DNA from: Bacteroidota bacterium
GTDB taxonomy: Bacteria > Bacteroidota > Bacteroidia > Sphingobacteriales > Sphingobacteriaceae
Assembly: GCA_013286565.1 (NCBI GenBank)
Contig: JABDFM010000002.1
Coordinates: 1 to 63,588, forward strand
DNA: 63,588 nt
Reading direction: 5' to 3'
Numbering within the stretch: the stretch's first letter is position 1; each line of letters starts with the position of its first letter. Shown in pieces: positions 27,702 to 36,715 of this stretch. The translations under genes and the position numbers were made by a program. The notes beneath the pieces were generated by a model. It searched no databases. It had not been told where the DNA came from and worked only from the letters and a program-made list of their open reading frames with translations.

Positions 27702-28949
27702 TTAGTTCGACCTTATCGCCTCAACAGGGTCGAGCCTTGAAGCTGAGTATGCCGGGATGATCCCCGATATGATACCTATAGTTACCGAAGTGCCTATGCC
27801 GATAATGATATTGTTAATATCAAGCACTACCTGGATATCTGCCAGCCATTCGGCTATAAATGTTCCAAGGTAAACCAATCCCAGGCCGATCAACCCTCCC
27901 ATCAGGCAAAGAATAATAGCTTCTAAAAGAAATTGCAGCATGATAAAATAGTTTTTAGCACCAAGGGATTTTTGTATGCCGATGATATTGGTGCGTTCCT
28001 TAACAGAAACAAACATGATATTGGCAATACCAAAGCCGCCAACCAAAATAGAAAATATACCAATAAACAAACCAGCCTTATTTAAAACACCGAATACTAT
28101 ATCTAACTGGTTCGAGATCAATGTCGACCGGTTTAAAGCAAAGTTATCCTCCTGGTTCGGCTTTAACCTCCGTATATTACGCATTAATCCCCTTAACTCG
28201 CTTTCTACATCAAGGTCAGTTAACCCATTTTTACCCTTTACAACTATATTGGGTTGATAATTATCATTTTCAACATCGATAATATCCTTGGCAAAGATCA
28301 ATGGTATCATCACCACGTTATCGTCAGAATTACCCAGCATATCTTTACCCTCTTTTGAAATTACACCAATGATGGTAACGTAACGGCCCATCACTTTTAT
28401 CTTTTTACCTAAACTGTTTCCCTGTGGAAAAAGATTATCGGCAATATCATATCCAATAATGGTTACCGGGGCACCGGTCCGTGATTCAATTTGGGTAAAA
28501 TACCTTCCATCTTGCAAATCAAAGTTCCAAACTTTGTCGTGGTCCTGGGTTACTGCGTTGATAGAAGCGCCTTCTACGGTATGGCTGTTATATTTTATAG
28601 TGCGGTCGTTGATGTTGATCTCGTAAGTGATGGCCTGTGCTGTTTGACTGCGTTTTATTATCTCATCAAATTCCTTTAATTTGGGTTCGGGGCGTTGTAA
28701 ATACTTCCACCAGGGGAAATCTTCGCCACCTATCCATGGCCACTTTCCAACATAGACACTATTACTACCCAGTTTATTTACACTTTTCTGCAAGTTAGCA
28801 CGCAAGGTATCAACTGCCGAAAAAACGGCGATAATGATAAAAATACCAATAGTAACACCCAATAAGGAGAGCAAAGTGCGCAACTTGTTTTGACGCAATG
28901 CATCATAAGCAAACAAAAAGCTTTCGCGGAAAAGTTTTAAAAATATCAT
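27702..28949 (-). CDS. MacB-like ABC transporter permease
   Basis: A 415-aa protein with an N-terminal helix (ALRQNKLRTLLSLLGVTIGIFIIIAVFSAVDTL), a large periplasmic MacB_PCD domain (about residues 45-270) and a C-terminal FtsX domain of three helices (about 285-405) with the typical GIANIMFVSVKERTNIIGIQKSLGA and PAYSASRLDPVEAIR motifs. MacB-type systems pull substrates across or out of the envelope by a mechanical cycle. No ATPase is adjacent; a matching MacB/LolD-type ATPase is encoded alone at 35589-36314, so the pair may work together although split. Confidence 0.9.
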   Translation of the reverse strand: MIFLKLFRESFLFAYDALRQNKLRTLLSLLGVTIGIFIIIAVFSAVDTLRANLQKSVNKLGSNSVYVGKWPWIGGEDFPWWKYLQRPEPKLKEFDEIIKRSQTAQAITYEININDRTIKYNSHTVEGASINAVTQDHDKVWNFDLQDGRYFTQIESRTGAPVTIIGYDIADNLFPQGNSLGKKIKVMGRYVTIIGVISKEGKDMLGNSDDNVVMIPLIFAKDIIDVENDNYQPNIVVKGKNGLTDLDVESELRGLMRNIRRLKPNQEDNFALNRSTLISNQLDIVFGVLNKAGLFIGIFSILVGGFGIANIMFVSVKERTNIIGIQKSLGAKNYFIMLQFLLEAIILCLMGGLIGLGLVYLGTFIAEWLADIQVVLDINNIIIGIGTSVTIGIISGIIPAYSASRLDPVEAIRSN

Positions 28950-29160
28950 GATTTATTGGGATTTCACCGATTACCTATTGATTGCACCGATTTTTCTAAA
29001 GCGCAACAACTATAGCTCATTATTTTATTAAGACGATAATACAGCACTTAAGTTACACTAATTGTCAACACAATTTTTACTATGATTTGTTGATCATAAA
29101 ATCTGTGAAATCTTAATCATAAAATCAGTGGAATCACAAAATAATCAGTACAATCCATAA
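28950..29160. repeat. Helically phased GATT array facing an inverted AATC array
   Basis: GATT occurs at 28950, 28960, 28969, 28980 and 28989; the inverse AATC occurs at 29100, 29109, 29115, 29123, 29132, 29143 and 29152. Spacing is mostly 9-11 bp. The two arrays face each other across about 107 bp in the divergent gap between the ABC permease and queA. Confidence 0.65.
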
Positions 29161-29169
29161 AAAAATTCG

Positions 29170-29177
29170 TACATTTG
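29170..29177 (+). promoter_or_regulatory. Candidate -7 box (TACATTTG) for queA
   Basis: Exact TAnnTTTG match ending 26 bp before the queA ATG. The expected -33 region falls inside the AATC repeat array and shows no TTTG. Confidence 0.5.
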
Positions 29178-29203
29178 CGCCCTAAAAATTCATATCTTTT
29201 AAC

Positions 29204-30253
29204 ATGAAATTATCTCAATTCAAATTTAATTTACCCGAGTCGTTAATAGCACATACACCCGCCAATACCCGCGACGAATCGCGTTTAATGGTATTGCACA
29301 GGGATTCGGGCAAAATTGAGCACAAAATATTTAAGGACACATTGGATTATTTTGATGACAAGGATGTGATGATCATTAATAATACCAAGGTGTTTCCGGC
29401 CCGTATGTATGGTAATAAAGAAAAAACCGGCGCCACTATTGAAGTATTTTTGCTGAGAGAATTAAACAAAGAACTAAGGCTATGGGATGTGCTGGTTGAC
29501 CCGGCCCGTAAAATACGCGTTGGCAACAAGCTTTACTTTGGTGATGACGACCTGCTGATTGCTGAAGTTGTGGATAACACCACATCACGCGGCCGTACCA
29601 TCCGTTTCCTTTTTGATGGCACTGACGAAGAATTCAGACGTAATGTGGAGATATTAGGCGAAACACCGCTACCAAAATATATTAAACGTAAAGCTACTGC
29701 AGAAGATAAAGAGCGTTATCAAACTATTTTTGCCAAGCACGAAGGTGCGGTTGCCGCCCCTACTGCCGGTTTGCATTTTAGCCGTGAGCTGATGAAACGC
29801 CTTGAATTAAAAGGTGTTGAATTTGCAGAAGTTACCCTGCACGTTGGTTTAGGAACTTTCCGCCCGGTTGAGGTGGAAGACCTGACCAAACATAAAATGG
29901 ACTCCGAGCAATTTATTATCGAGCAAAAACAAGCAGATATTGTAAACAGGGCCATCGAAAGAAAAAGCCGTATATGCGCCATAGGCACCACATCTATGCG
30001 CGCTATTGAATCGGCTGTATCAGCAGGAAAAACTTTAAAAGCCGCTAACGACTGGACCAGCAAATTCATTTTCCCACCATACGATTTCAGCATTGCTAAC
30101 TCAATGATCACCAACTTCCATACGCCTGAGTCTACCTTATTGATGATGGTAAGCGCTTTTGGTGGATATGAGCATGTAATGAATGCATACGAAGTTGCCG
30201 TAAAAGAAAAATACCGCTTTTACAGCTATGGCGATGCGATGCTGATCATCTAA
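29204..30253 (+). CDS. queA: S-adenosylmethionine:tRNA ribosyltransferase-isomerase
   Basis: Adds and rearranges the ribosyl part of SAM onto 7-aminomethyl-deazaguanine in tRNA, giving epoxyqueuosine. The 349-aa length is normal. Family motifs are [31 protein letters not shown] at the N-terminus, [64 protein letters not shown] and [17 protein letters not shown]. It is followed 80 bp later by ispD across a hairpin spacer, so the two may share a transcript. Confidence 0.97.
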   Translation: MKLSQFKFNLPESLIAHTPANTRDESRLMVLHRDSGKIEHKIFKDTLDYFDDKDVMIINNTKVFPARMYGNKEKTGATIEVFLLRELNKELRLWDVLVDPARKIRVGNKLYFGDDDLLIAEVVDNTTSRGRTIRFLFDGTDEEFRRNVEILGETPLPKYIKRKATAEDKERYQTIFAKHEGAVAAPTAGLHFSRELMKRLELKGVEFAEVTLHVGLGTFRPVEVEDLTKHKMDSEQFIIEQKQADIVNRAIERKSRICAIGTTSMRAIESAVSAGKTLKAANDWTSKFIFPPYDFSIANSMITNFHTPESTLLMMVSAFGGYEHVMNAYEVAVKEKYRFYSYGDAMLII

Positions 30254-30267
30254 GATAGTTTTAAGTA

Positions 30268-30314
30268 ATGAGTTTTGAGTTATAAGTCCTATCGGAATAC
30301 AACTCAAAACTCAT
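30268..30314. repeat. Spacer hairpin between queA and ispD
   Basis: ATGAGTTTTGAGTT (30268-30281) is the exact inverse of AACTCAAAACTCAT (30301-30314), loop 19 nt. Variants of the same word (AACTCATG, AAGCTCACAACTC) continue to 30333. Confidence 0.75.
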
Positions 30315-30333
30315 AGCTTTAAGCTCACAACTC

Positions 30334-31005
30334 ATGAAACACTACGTCATCATAGTAGCCGGTGGATCGGGCAGCAGGATGCACTCTGTGGTGCCTAAGC
30401 AGTTTTTATTGCTCAATGGCCTGCCGGTTTTAATGCATACTATTAATGCTTTTCACGCTTGTGAAACCCAGCCGCAAATTATTGTGGTACTCCCATCAGA
30501 TTCTCACGATTATTGGAACGAATTGTGCGCAGAACATGGCTTTATCATTCCCCATCAATTAGTAAGCGGCGGCGAAACCCGTTTCCATTCCGTTAAAAAC
30601 GGAATCGGGCTGATAGATGAGGACGGCGCCATTATCGCCATACACGATGCCGTAAGACCATTGATCAGCAAGGAGATCATTGACGAATCTTATGAATGTG
30701 CTACGCAATATGGTAATGCCATCGTGGCCATCAAAAGCCGTGATTCGGTAAGGCAAATCAAGGACAACCGGTCGGTAAGTTTGATACGCGATGAAATTTA
30801 CCTGATACAAACCCCCCAGACCTTCCAATCGGCACAATTAAAAAAAGCTTACCAGCAGCCTTACCAAGCCGCTTTTACAGATGATGCCAGCGTGGTTGAA
30901 CAAACAGGTGTAAACATTAACCTGATCGGCGGGAGCTATCAGAATATCAAGATCACCTTCCCCGAAGACATAGCCATTGCGGAGTTTTTGCTGACGAGAG
31001 ATTGA
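30334..31005 (+). CDS. ispD: 2-C-methyl-D-erythritol 4-phosphate cytidylyltransferase
   Basis: Third step of the MEP isoprenoid pathway: CTP plus MEP gives CDP-ME. Motifs: the nucleotide-binding IIVAGGSGSRMHSVVPKQFLLLNGLPVLMHTI, GGETRFHSVKNGI, AIHDAVRPLIS, QTPQTFQSAQLKKAY and FTDDASVVEQTG. At 223 aa it is a single-domain IspD (no IspF fusion). The start lies inside the AACTCATG end of the spacer repeat. Confidence 0.96.
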   Translation: MKHYVIIVAGGSGSRMHSVVPKQFLLLNGLPVLMHTINAFHACETQPQIIVVLPSDSHDYWNELCAEHGFIIPHQLVSGGETRFHSVKNGIGLIDEDGAIIAIHDAVRPLISKEIIDESYECATQYGNAIVAIKSRDSVRQIKDNRSVSLIRDEIYLIQTPQTFQSAQLKKAYQQPYQAAFTDDASVVEQTGVNINLIGGSYQNIKITFPEDIAIAEFLLTRD

Positions 31006-31016
31006 GGCCAGTTGGC

Positions 31017-31076
31017 AGTGGGCAGCTTTTAGTTAGCAGTCAGAGGGAAAGGTTTGCAAACTGGCAACTGCCCACT
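31017..31076. repeat. Spacer hairpin after ispD
   Basis: AGTGGGCAG (31017-31025) and CTGCCCACT (31068-31076) are exact inverses, flanked by further inverse words (GTTGGCAG and CTGGCAACTG). It lies between the convergent ispD and lmo0937-type genes. Confidence 0.6.
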
Positions 31077-31081
31077 CCTAA

Positions 31082-31228
31082 TCAGGCTCTCCTGATCACC
31101 CCTAACAGCAATGCAACAATTGCGATCACTAATAATACGTGAATGATTCCGGTTGCTGAATAAGCAAAAACCCCGATTGCCCATCCTATTATCAGGATAA
31201 CAGCAATTATATACAATAAACTTCTCAT
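31082..31228 (-). CDS. 48-aa lmo0937-family membrane protein
   Basis: The ORF begins MRSLLYIIAVILIIGWAIGV and continues with a second hydrophobic helix (HVLLVIAIVALLLGVIRRA), matching the tiny two-helix lmo0937 family that is abundant in Bacteroidota and often stress-linked. A longer ORF in another frame over this region (31029-31265) lacks such sense. There is no known biochemical role. It is probably an inner-membrane protein. Confidence 0.85.
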   Translation of the reverse strand: MRSLLYIIAVILIIGWAIGVFAYSATGIIHVLLVIAIVALLLGVIRRA

Positions 31229-31290
31229 AGGTAAATGGTTTTAGTTTGATAATTTCCATATACAACTAAAACTATTCCAAAAAGTTTCTA

Positions 31291-31318
31291 AAATAAAAAG
31301 CCCCGTAAAACAGGGCTT
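31291..31318 (-). terminator. Terminator after the DUF2795 gene
   Basis: On the minus strand AAGCCC (31318 to 31313) and GGGCTT (31303 to 31298) form a stem followed by TTTATTT, 22 bp past the DUF2795 stop. Confidence 0.65.
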
Positions 31319-31339
31319 CTTTATCTTTAAAAGAGCGGT

Positions 31340-31561
31340 TTAGTATTCGTCTTCGTTAAAGAAGAAATCGTCTTTTGTAGGGTAATCAGGCCATATCTCC
31401 TCAATATTTTCGTAGGGCTCACCATCGTCTTCCAGGGCCTGCAGGTTTTCAATAACTTCAACAGGTGCTCCTGAACGAATAGCATAATCTATCAATTCAT
31501 CTTTTGTTGCCGGCCAGGGTGCATCCTCAAGGTGAGATGCTAATTCAAGTGTCCAATACAT
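31340..31561 (-). CDS. DUF2795 domain protein
   Basis: This 73-aa protein begins MYWTLELASHLEDAPWPATKDELIDYAIRSGAP and ends in an acidic, aromatic tail (DDFFFNEDEY). The pattern of helix plus WPATKDELIDYA is the DUF2795 signature; nearly every Bacteroidota genome encodes one. No biochemical role is established. It stands alone with its own terminator. Confidence 0.9.
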   Translation of the reverse strand: MYWTLELASHLEDAPWPATKDELIDYAIRSGAPVEVIENLQALEDDGEPYENIEEIWPDYPTKDDFFFNEDEY

Positions 31562-31647
31562 ATATATTTTCTATTTATTAGGTAAATTAAATTTTGGCAA
31601 AAGTATAATATTTTTAAATTGATTATCAAATAATTTTCTCTAAAATT

Positions 31648-32196
31648 TTAAACACGCGGTATCCACTGATTTTCAGGCACTTTACCATCGTTCGCAATTT
31701 TCCTTGCCAGAGTGAACAGGTAGTCGCTCAGCCTGTTCAGATAAATGTTCACTTTTGTATCTACGGTGCTTTCTTCAGACAAGTGAACGCTCAAACGTTC
31801 GGCACGCCTGCACACGCACCTTGCAATATGGCAAAATGAAATGGCATTATTCCCCCCCGGTAAAATAAAATGACGTAACTCAGGCAATTGCTCATTCATC
31901 TGGTCCATTTCTTTTTCCAGCAGCTCAATATCGGCCTCATGCAGATCAGGAACGATCATTTTTGATCTTTCGGGGTCAGAGGCGAGTAATGAGCCGATGG
32001 TGAATAGCCTGTCCTGCACTTCCTTCAGCACTTGCTTATCGTGTGCGGTAATGTCCTGGTCACGTATCAGGCCGATATAGGAGTTCAGTTCATCCACAGT
32101 ACCATAACTTTCTATACGCAGATGATGCTTCGGCACACGGGTACCCCCTATTAACGAGGTATAGCCTTTGTCGCCTGTTTTGGTATAAATTTTCAT
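31648..32196 (-). CDS. Cob(I)yrinic acid a,c-diamide adenosyltransferase, PduO type
   Basis: Transfers adenosyl from ATP to cob(I)alamin to make coenzyme B12. The PduO-type ATP site is at the N-terminus (IYTKTGDKGYTSLIGGTRVPKHHLRIESYGTVDELNSYIG), with RCVCRRAERLSVHL and YLNRLSDYLFTLAR further on. The 182-aa length is standard. No other cobalamin gene is near. Confidence 0.95.
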   Translation of the reverse strand: MKIYTKTGDKGYTSLIGGTRVPKHHLRIESYGTVDELNSYIGLIRDQDITAHDKQVLKEVQDRLFTIGSLLASDPERSKMIVPDLHEADIELLEKEMDQMNEQLPELRHFILPGGNNAISFCHIARCVCRRAERLSVHLSEESTVDTKVNIYLNRLSDYLFTLARKIANDGKVPENQWIPRV

Positions 32197-32340
32197 CGTA
32201 TTTCTAATTTCGTTCCGATAGCTATCGGCAGCACAATTTCGAATTTATTTTCGGTTTTTTATTTAACATTTGCAGAGCCAACAAACACTTAGCTATTGCT
32301 TACGTTACTGATGAATCAAAGTATACTATAATTCGATCCA

Positions 32341-33324
32341 ATGAGAGCTACTTTTGTAATAACTAAACTTACCCTTACCATATTATCCGTTTTGTTACTA
32401 ACGAGTTTTAAATGCGGGGGGGCCAATAACGAAGCACCTATAAGCAATAAAATACAGATAAGCAGTTTTTTGACCGAGAAACAATTTAATGATTTTTTTC
32501 CGCTGCATGATAAGTTTTACAGCTACAGCGCATTTATAAAGGCCATACGCCAAATGAACATGGTCAAAATAAAAGTGGTGAGGCGGGCCGTATCAGTTTA
32601 CCAGATCACCCGTACGGATAAAAGTACCGGCAAATCATCCGTTGTGCGCCAGGATGAAGACTGGAACGAGGACTGGGCGAAAAAAAAACCTGATAGCTCT
32701 TATGTTGTAGACTACGGCAATTTTTGCAGCGAAAAAAGTCTGCAAATTGATAAAAAAGAGTTAGCTGCGTTTTTTGCCAATATAGCCCACGAAACCCGCC
32801 ACGGCGAAAACGGCAAATACAATGACGGCCTGATGTTTATCCATGAAAGCAATACCTCCCTGACGTACATTGCCGATAATGACACCTACCCTGCTGTACT
32901 GGGTAAAAAATATTATGGGCGCGGACCTGTTCAATTAAGCTACAACGGTAACTATGGCTACGCTTCCGACTGTATTTTTGGCGATAAAAGTGTGCTGCTG
33001 AACAATCCGGAACTGGTGGAAACTGACCCCGTTGTAGCCTTCAAGACCGCCATTTATTTCTGGATGACCCCACAGACCCTGAAACCATCCGCGCATGATG
33101 TAATGACCAGAAAATGGCAGCCAAACGCTTCAGATACTGCTAAAGGACGGATGCCAGGTTTCGGAATGACTATTAACATCATCAATGGCGCTGTTGAATG
33201 TAATAAAGGCGACAATATGTTCAGCATGAATGACCGCATTGGCTTTTACCAACATTTTTTACAAAAATTGGGTGTGAGCGATGCTAATTGTGCGTGTTCG
33301 TGCGGGAAGATGCAGGCTTATTAA
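32341..33324 (+). CDS. Secreted GH19 chitinase
   Basis: Family GH19 enzymes cleave chitin with inversion. An N-terminal hydrophobic stretch (VITKLTLTILSVLLLTSF, then Cys25) suggests export, possibly as a lipoprotein. The catalytic region has FFANIAHETRHGENGKYNDGLMFIHE (acid Glu151 in HET), KKYYGRGPVQLSYNGNYG and GFGMTINIINGAVECN, all GH19 hallmarks. A basic/acidic linker at about residues 72-125 is not part of the core. It ends CACSCGKMQAY, Cys-rich. There is no chitin-binding domain. No other chitin gene is adjacent. Confidence 0.9.
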   Translation: MRATFVITKLTLTILSVLLLTSFKCGGANNEAPISNKIQISSFLTEKQFNDFFPLHDKFYSYSAFIKAIRQMNMVKIKVVRRAVSVYQITRTDKSTGKSSVVRQDEDWNEDWAKKKPDSSYVVDYGNFCSEKSLQIDKKELAAFFANIAHETRHGENGKYNDGLMFIHESNTSLTYIADNDTYPAVLGKKYYGRGPVQLSYNGNYGYASDCIFGDKSVLLNNPELVETDPVVAFKTAIYFWMTPQTLKPSAHDVMTRKWQPNASDTAKGRMPGFGMTINIINGAVECNKGDNMFSMNDRIGFYQHFLQKLGVSDANCACSCGKMQAY

Positions 33325-33370
33325 TTATTGAGTGCGGAAGTCGGAATGCCGATTTCGGAAGTGTAGTGAA

Positions 33371-33416
33371 GAAATCAAGGGAATCCTTAAATCCTGTAAA
33401 TCATGGTTCAGACAGG
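33371..33416 (-). repeat. GTCTGA-(GATT)4 repeat, copy 1
   Basis: On the minus strand GTCTGAACC starts at 33413; GATT follows with G at 33402, 33393, 33385 and 33376. Spacings 11-9-8-9 are identical to the copies at 35.6 and 41.1 kb. It lies in the gap between the chitinase and the paralog pair. Confidence 0.8.
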
Positions 33417-33452
33417 TTTTTGAATTACCGTTCTGAAATTCTATCATTGTGA

Positions 33453-34079
33453 ATGGATTACCCATTTGATACCGTTGGCCTTAGTTCAGAACAGATCGAT
33501 ATATTCCAGGAAACTTATGAGACTCTTAAGGCTCATTTCCGCTTAGAACTTACGGGCGATATCAACTTTCATTTGCCCGACTTTGAAGTATTCAGAACGC
33601 ACGCTGATGTTAAATTAAGAGGTTCATATGTCATCAAAAATGCCCGCACTGATTGCTATGTGTTGTTTGTTGAGGTTCACGACTTATTGAAAAATAACAG
33701 CAAATATTCTACGGGTTTCTACGATTATTATGAGTACCAAACCTGGGCGCTCGCTTATCTAAAAAAAGACTTTGGCCGTGTATTGATCAGGCCCGAAACG
33801 CTGATCGATAAAATCATAGAACTGGTACACCCGGTAGAACTGGATTTTGAGGATGACAAAGCCTTCAGTGACACCTTTTACGTATTGACAAACGACCGCT
33901 GGAAAGCTGACGCCAGCATGGACCGCAATTTCAGGAACGTAGTGATGGATATGCGGCACGAAGATGTGGTGATAGAGATCATCGATCATACGCTCATCAT
34001 TGGTCACAGCAAGCCGGTATCAGCCGACAGTTCAGTACAACTGGCCGAGTTTGTGGTGAGGCTGTGTTCAAGTTGTTAA
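33453..34079 (+). CDS. Hypothetical protein, paralog 1 of a tandem pair
   Basis: I do not recognise this 208-aa family. No signal peptide or membrane helix is visible. It shares a clear pattern with the next gene: an N-terminal YPFDTVGLSSEQIDIFQETYETLKA, then QTWALAYLKKDFGRVLIRPETLIDKIIELVHPVELDFEDDKAFSDTFYVLTND and a C-terminal LAEFVVRLCSSC. The fixed terminal CSSC pair is striking. The start ATG lies soon after a GTCTGA repeat. The protein may be cytoplasmic; function unknown. Confidence 0.8.
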   Translation: MDYPFDTVGLSSEQIDIFQETYETLKAHFRLELTGDINFHLPDFEVFRTHADVKLRGSYVIKNARTDCYVLFVEVHDLLKNNSKYSTGFYDYYEYQTWALAYLKKDFGRVLIRPETLIDKIIELVHPVELDFEDDKAFSDTFYVLTNDRWKADASMDRNFRNVVMDMRHEDVVIEIIDHTLIIGHSKPVSADSSVQLAEFVVRLCSSC

Positions 34080-34127
34080 TAAAACAGCATATTTGAACTA
34101 TCAACCAAATAACCATAAACCTATCTG

Positions 34128-34742
34128 ATGAATAATCTACCATTCGATACTGTATATCTCTCCGCTGATGAAGTGCAGGCCCTTGAAGATGCCTATAAAG
34201 CACTTAAAGCAAAATTTAATATTAGTTTACCAGGTGCTGATACCCATATCAATAAATTTGAACAATTCAATAATGAAAATGAAGCCACTATAGCTGGTAC
34301 ATTTTTGATCAACCATCCTGTAAATGATTGCAATTTAACGTTTGTTAAAATACACTATTTGGATAATATCGGACGTGTGAAATCTAATTATTGGAAATGC
34401 CAGGCATGGGCATTTGTTAATTTAAAACAAGATTTTGGGCGGGTGCTTATCAGGAGGGAAACATTTGCCGATAAAATATTAGGCCTGGTTCATCCTATCG
34501 AGCTTAAATTTAAAGACGACAAAGTTTTTAGCGATCATTTTTATGTGGTTACTAATGACCAGGGAAAAGCTACAGCAGCGATGACGCCAGATTTCAGAAA
34601 GGTTATCATAGATATGATGTACAAAGATTTCGTAATAGAGATAATTAACAAAACTTTAGTCATCCGTAATAACCAACCCATCAATACAGAGGATACTGTT
34701 CATTTGGCGGAGTTTGTGGTGAGGATGTGTTCAAGTTGCTAA
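34128..34742 (+). CDS. Hypothetical protein, paralog 2 of a tandem pair
   Basis: A 204-aa protein beginning LPFDTVYLSADEVQALEDAYKALKA, parallel to its neighbour 48 bp upstream. The best-kept block is WAFVNLKQDFGRVLIRRETFADKILGLVHPIELKFKDDKVFSDHFYVVTND, and the end is again LAEFVVRMCSSC. The pair is clearly a tandem gene duplication that has diverged considerably. No domain is known to me. Confidence 0.8.
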   Translation: MNNLPFDTVYLSADEVQALEDAYKALKAKFNISLPGADTHINKFEQFNNENEATIAGTFLINHPVNDCNLTFVKIHYLDNIGRVKSNYWKCQAWAFVNLKQDFGRVLIRRETFADKILGLVHPIELKFKDDKVFSDHFYVVTNDQGKATAAMTPDFRKVIIDMMYKDFVIEIINKTLVIRNNQPINTEDTVHLAEFVVRMCSSC

Positions 34743-34776
34743 AAAAGCTTATTTTAAATAAATAATCGCATAAAAA

Positions 34777-35538
34777 ATGAAACATACTTTGCTTCTCTGC
34801 CTAATGGTTCTGCAGCTTTCATTTGCATTTGCACAAACAGAAGCGGAAAAGTTTAAAGACGAACAATTACACAATAAGGATTTATCAGAAAAAGACTTAA
34901 AAGAGCAATTAATAAAGCATGATTTTTCAAATCTTTTTACTAACACTGACAACTCAGTAGTTTATGGCTTTATTGGGGATAATTACCAGCGCATCCGTAT
35001 AAAATTCATCAAAGTTACTAAAGACACTTTATCAGCATACACTTACCATATCTATGGAAAATCAATGGTTAAAAATAACGTTGATGAGTTTACAGGAACT
35101 ATTAAAATATCAAATATCCTAAAGTTTAAACCCCGGCAACATGGCTGTGAGGATGAATATAAATACAAAGGCTACAAAGGTGAGTTTGTTCTTTTAGGTA
35201 ATTACAATTTTGGCGAGAATACATCGCAAAACCATTCAGGGATTTTCAAAGGTTCTTTTCGATCCGATTTCTTTATCAATAAAAATAACCAGGTGCGTTA
35301 TAATGATATTGAAGATTGTTCAGACAGCTATACAAACAATCAATTTGTTGGTCAATGGATAGAATACAAAACCAACTTAACAAAAAGATGTAATTGGGGT
35401 GATTTTAGGGTTCCAAACTCTGGAGACCTCGATATGGGTGCTGGTGAATTCTCCCCTGCTGATAAGTATTTAAAATATGGCTGGCAAAGCAGAAGGGATA
35501 ATAACGAAGAAATTGAAAATGCCAGATGGTGGAAATAA
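34777..35538 (+). CDS. Secreted hypothetical protein
   Basis: A signal peptide (MKHTLLLCLMVLQLSFAFAQ) and a charged segment (AEKFKDEQLHNKDLSEKDLKEQL) precede a basic, aromatic 200-residue domain I cannot place. Segments such as VYGFIGDNYQRIRIKFIKVTKD and GEFVLLGNYNFGENTSQNHSGIFKGSFRSDFFI suggest a beta-barrel or lipocalin-like fold. It follows paralog 2 by 34 bp, so the three genes may be co-transcribed. Confidence 0.7.
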   Translation: MKHTLLLCLMVLQLSFAFAQTEAEKFKDEQLHNKDLSEKDLKEQLIKHDFSNLFTNTDNSVVYGFIGDNYQRIRIKFIKVTKDTLSAYTYHIYGKSMVKNNVDEFTGTIKISNILKFKPRQHGCEDEYKYKGYKGEFVLLGNYNFGENTSQNHSGIFKGSFRSDFFINKNNQVRYNDIEDCSDSYTNNQFVGQWIEYKTNLTKRCNWGDFRVPNSGDLDMGAGEFSPADKYLKYGWQSRRDNNEEIENARWWK

Positions 35539-35547
35539 TCCATTCAA

Positions 35548-35594
35548 TTCAAAAATCAGCGAAATCTTTCAATCACCATAATCAACGGTCAGAC
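35548..35594 (-). repeat. GTCTGA-(GATT)4 repeat, copy 2, contributing the stop of the ABC ATPase gene
   Basis: On the minus strand GTCTGACC starts at 35594; GATT follows with G at 35583, 35574, 35566 and 35557 (11-9-8-9). Its GTC and TGA are the last codon and stop of the neighbouring ABC ATPase. Confidence 0.8.
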
Positions 35595-36314
35595 TGCAGC
35601 CGTTCCATGCCTGTCAACCGTATGTATATCGGTATTGGCATAATCCTGCTCTACTAAACCATCACGCATACGTACTATCCGGTGTGCATGCATAGCAATA
35701 TCTTCTTCGTGGGTCACTAATATAATGGTGTTGCCTTTGGCGTGGATATCTTCTATCAGGCCCATGATCTCTATGGAAGTTTTGGTATCCAGGTTACCAG
35801 TAGGCTCATCAGCTAATATGATGGATGGATTATTGATCAATGCACGGGCCACTGCCACACGCTGGCGCTGCCCGCCTGAAAGTTCGTTTGGCTTATGATC
35901 TATTCGGTTACCCAACCCTACGTTCTCGAGGGTCATTTTTGCGCGTTCCTGCCTTTTTTCCTTACTGATACCGGCATAGACTAATGGCAGCGCCACATTA
36001 TCCAATGCGGTATTACGGGGCAGCAAGTTAAACGTCTGGAATACGAAGCCGATCTCTGAGTTACGCACTTCGGCTAATTCATTGTCTGTCATGTGACTTA
36101 CGTTGATGCCATTCAGGATATATTCGCCTTTGGTTGGTGTATCCAGGCAGCCGAGGATATTCATCAGGGTTGATTTACCCGAACCCGACGGCCCCATCAA
36201 TGCTACAAATTCGCCCTTATTTATGGTTAGGGACACCGATTTTAGCGCGTGAATAACTTCAGTACCGATCACATATTTACGCCCGATATCCTTAATAGTA
36301 ATTAATGGCTCCAT
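35589..36314 (-). CDS. ABC transporter ATPase, MacB/LolD type
   Basis: A 241-aa stand-alone ATPase with Walker [18 protein letters not shown]-loop [18 protein letters not shown], signature [19 protein letters not shown], Walker [13 protein letters not shown] and switch His in [15 protein letters not shown]. The sequence matches the MacB/LolD/FtsE group that couples to FtsX-type permeases. No permease is adjacent; a fitting one lies at 27702-28949. The final codon and stop (GTC TGA) fall in a dispersed repeat. Confidence 0.93.
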   Translation of the reverse strand: MEPLITIKDIGRKYVIGTEVIHALKSVSLTINKGEFVALMGPSGSGKSTLMNILGCLDTPTKGEYILNGINVSHMTDNELAEVRNSEIGFVFQTFNLLPRNTALDNVALPLVYAGISKEKRQERAKMTLENVGLGNRIDHKPNELSGGQRQRVAVARALINNPSIILADEPTGNLDTKTSIEIMGLIEDIHAKGNTIILVTHEEDIAMHAHRIVRMRDGLVEQDYANTDIHTVDRHGTAAV

Positions 36315-36427
36315 CCGTTTTTTGTTGTTTTGACTGTAGTGGTAGGGTAAATGTTACAGGGAGGGGGAAATTCTAAATCCTAAAATCTAAACTCTAATTC
36401 TTAACACTAAAAATAAATCCGAAATCA

Positions 36428-36715
36428 TCAACCTATCACCTTCGCCACTAAAAAGTACTTACCATCATGCTTGGGTGCATTTTGCAAGGCCTCCTGGTGG
36501 GTGATCTGCTGTTTTACCACGTCCTCGCGCAAAACGTTGATCTCGTCGGTCATATAAACCAGTGGTTCAACACCGGTGGTATCAATCTCATTCAGCTTGT
36601 CCATAAAACCAAGTATCTTACTCATATCAGCGATCATCTGTTCGGTTTCATCTTCCGCCAGTTCCAATCTTGCCAAATGCGCTACTTTTTCTACAGTTTC
36701 CTTATCAATGGTCAT
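36428..36715 (-). CDS. gatC: Aspartyl/glutamyl-tRNA amidotransferase subunit C
   Basis: Small stabilising subunit of GatCAB, which converts Glu-tRNA-Gln and Asp-tRNA-Asn to the amidated forms. The 95 aa show the GatC pattern: VEKVAHLARLELAEDETEQMIADMSKILGFMDKLNEIDTTGVEPLVYM and LREDVV. gatA and gatB are not in the window. The start overlaps the end of the upstream acyltransferase gene by 11 bp, indicating translational coupling. Confidence 0.94.
   Translation of the reverse strand: MTIDKETVEKVAHLARLELAEDETEQMIADMSKILGFMDKLNEIDTTGVEPLVYMTDEINVLREDVVKQQITHQEALQNAPKHDGKYFLVAKVIG

Noticed and set aside
31029..31265. 78-aa minus-strand ORF
   Set aside because: A different frame of the same strand encodes the clear 48-aa lmo0937-type protein at 31082-31228.
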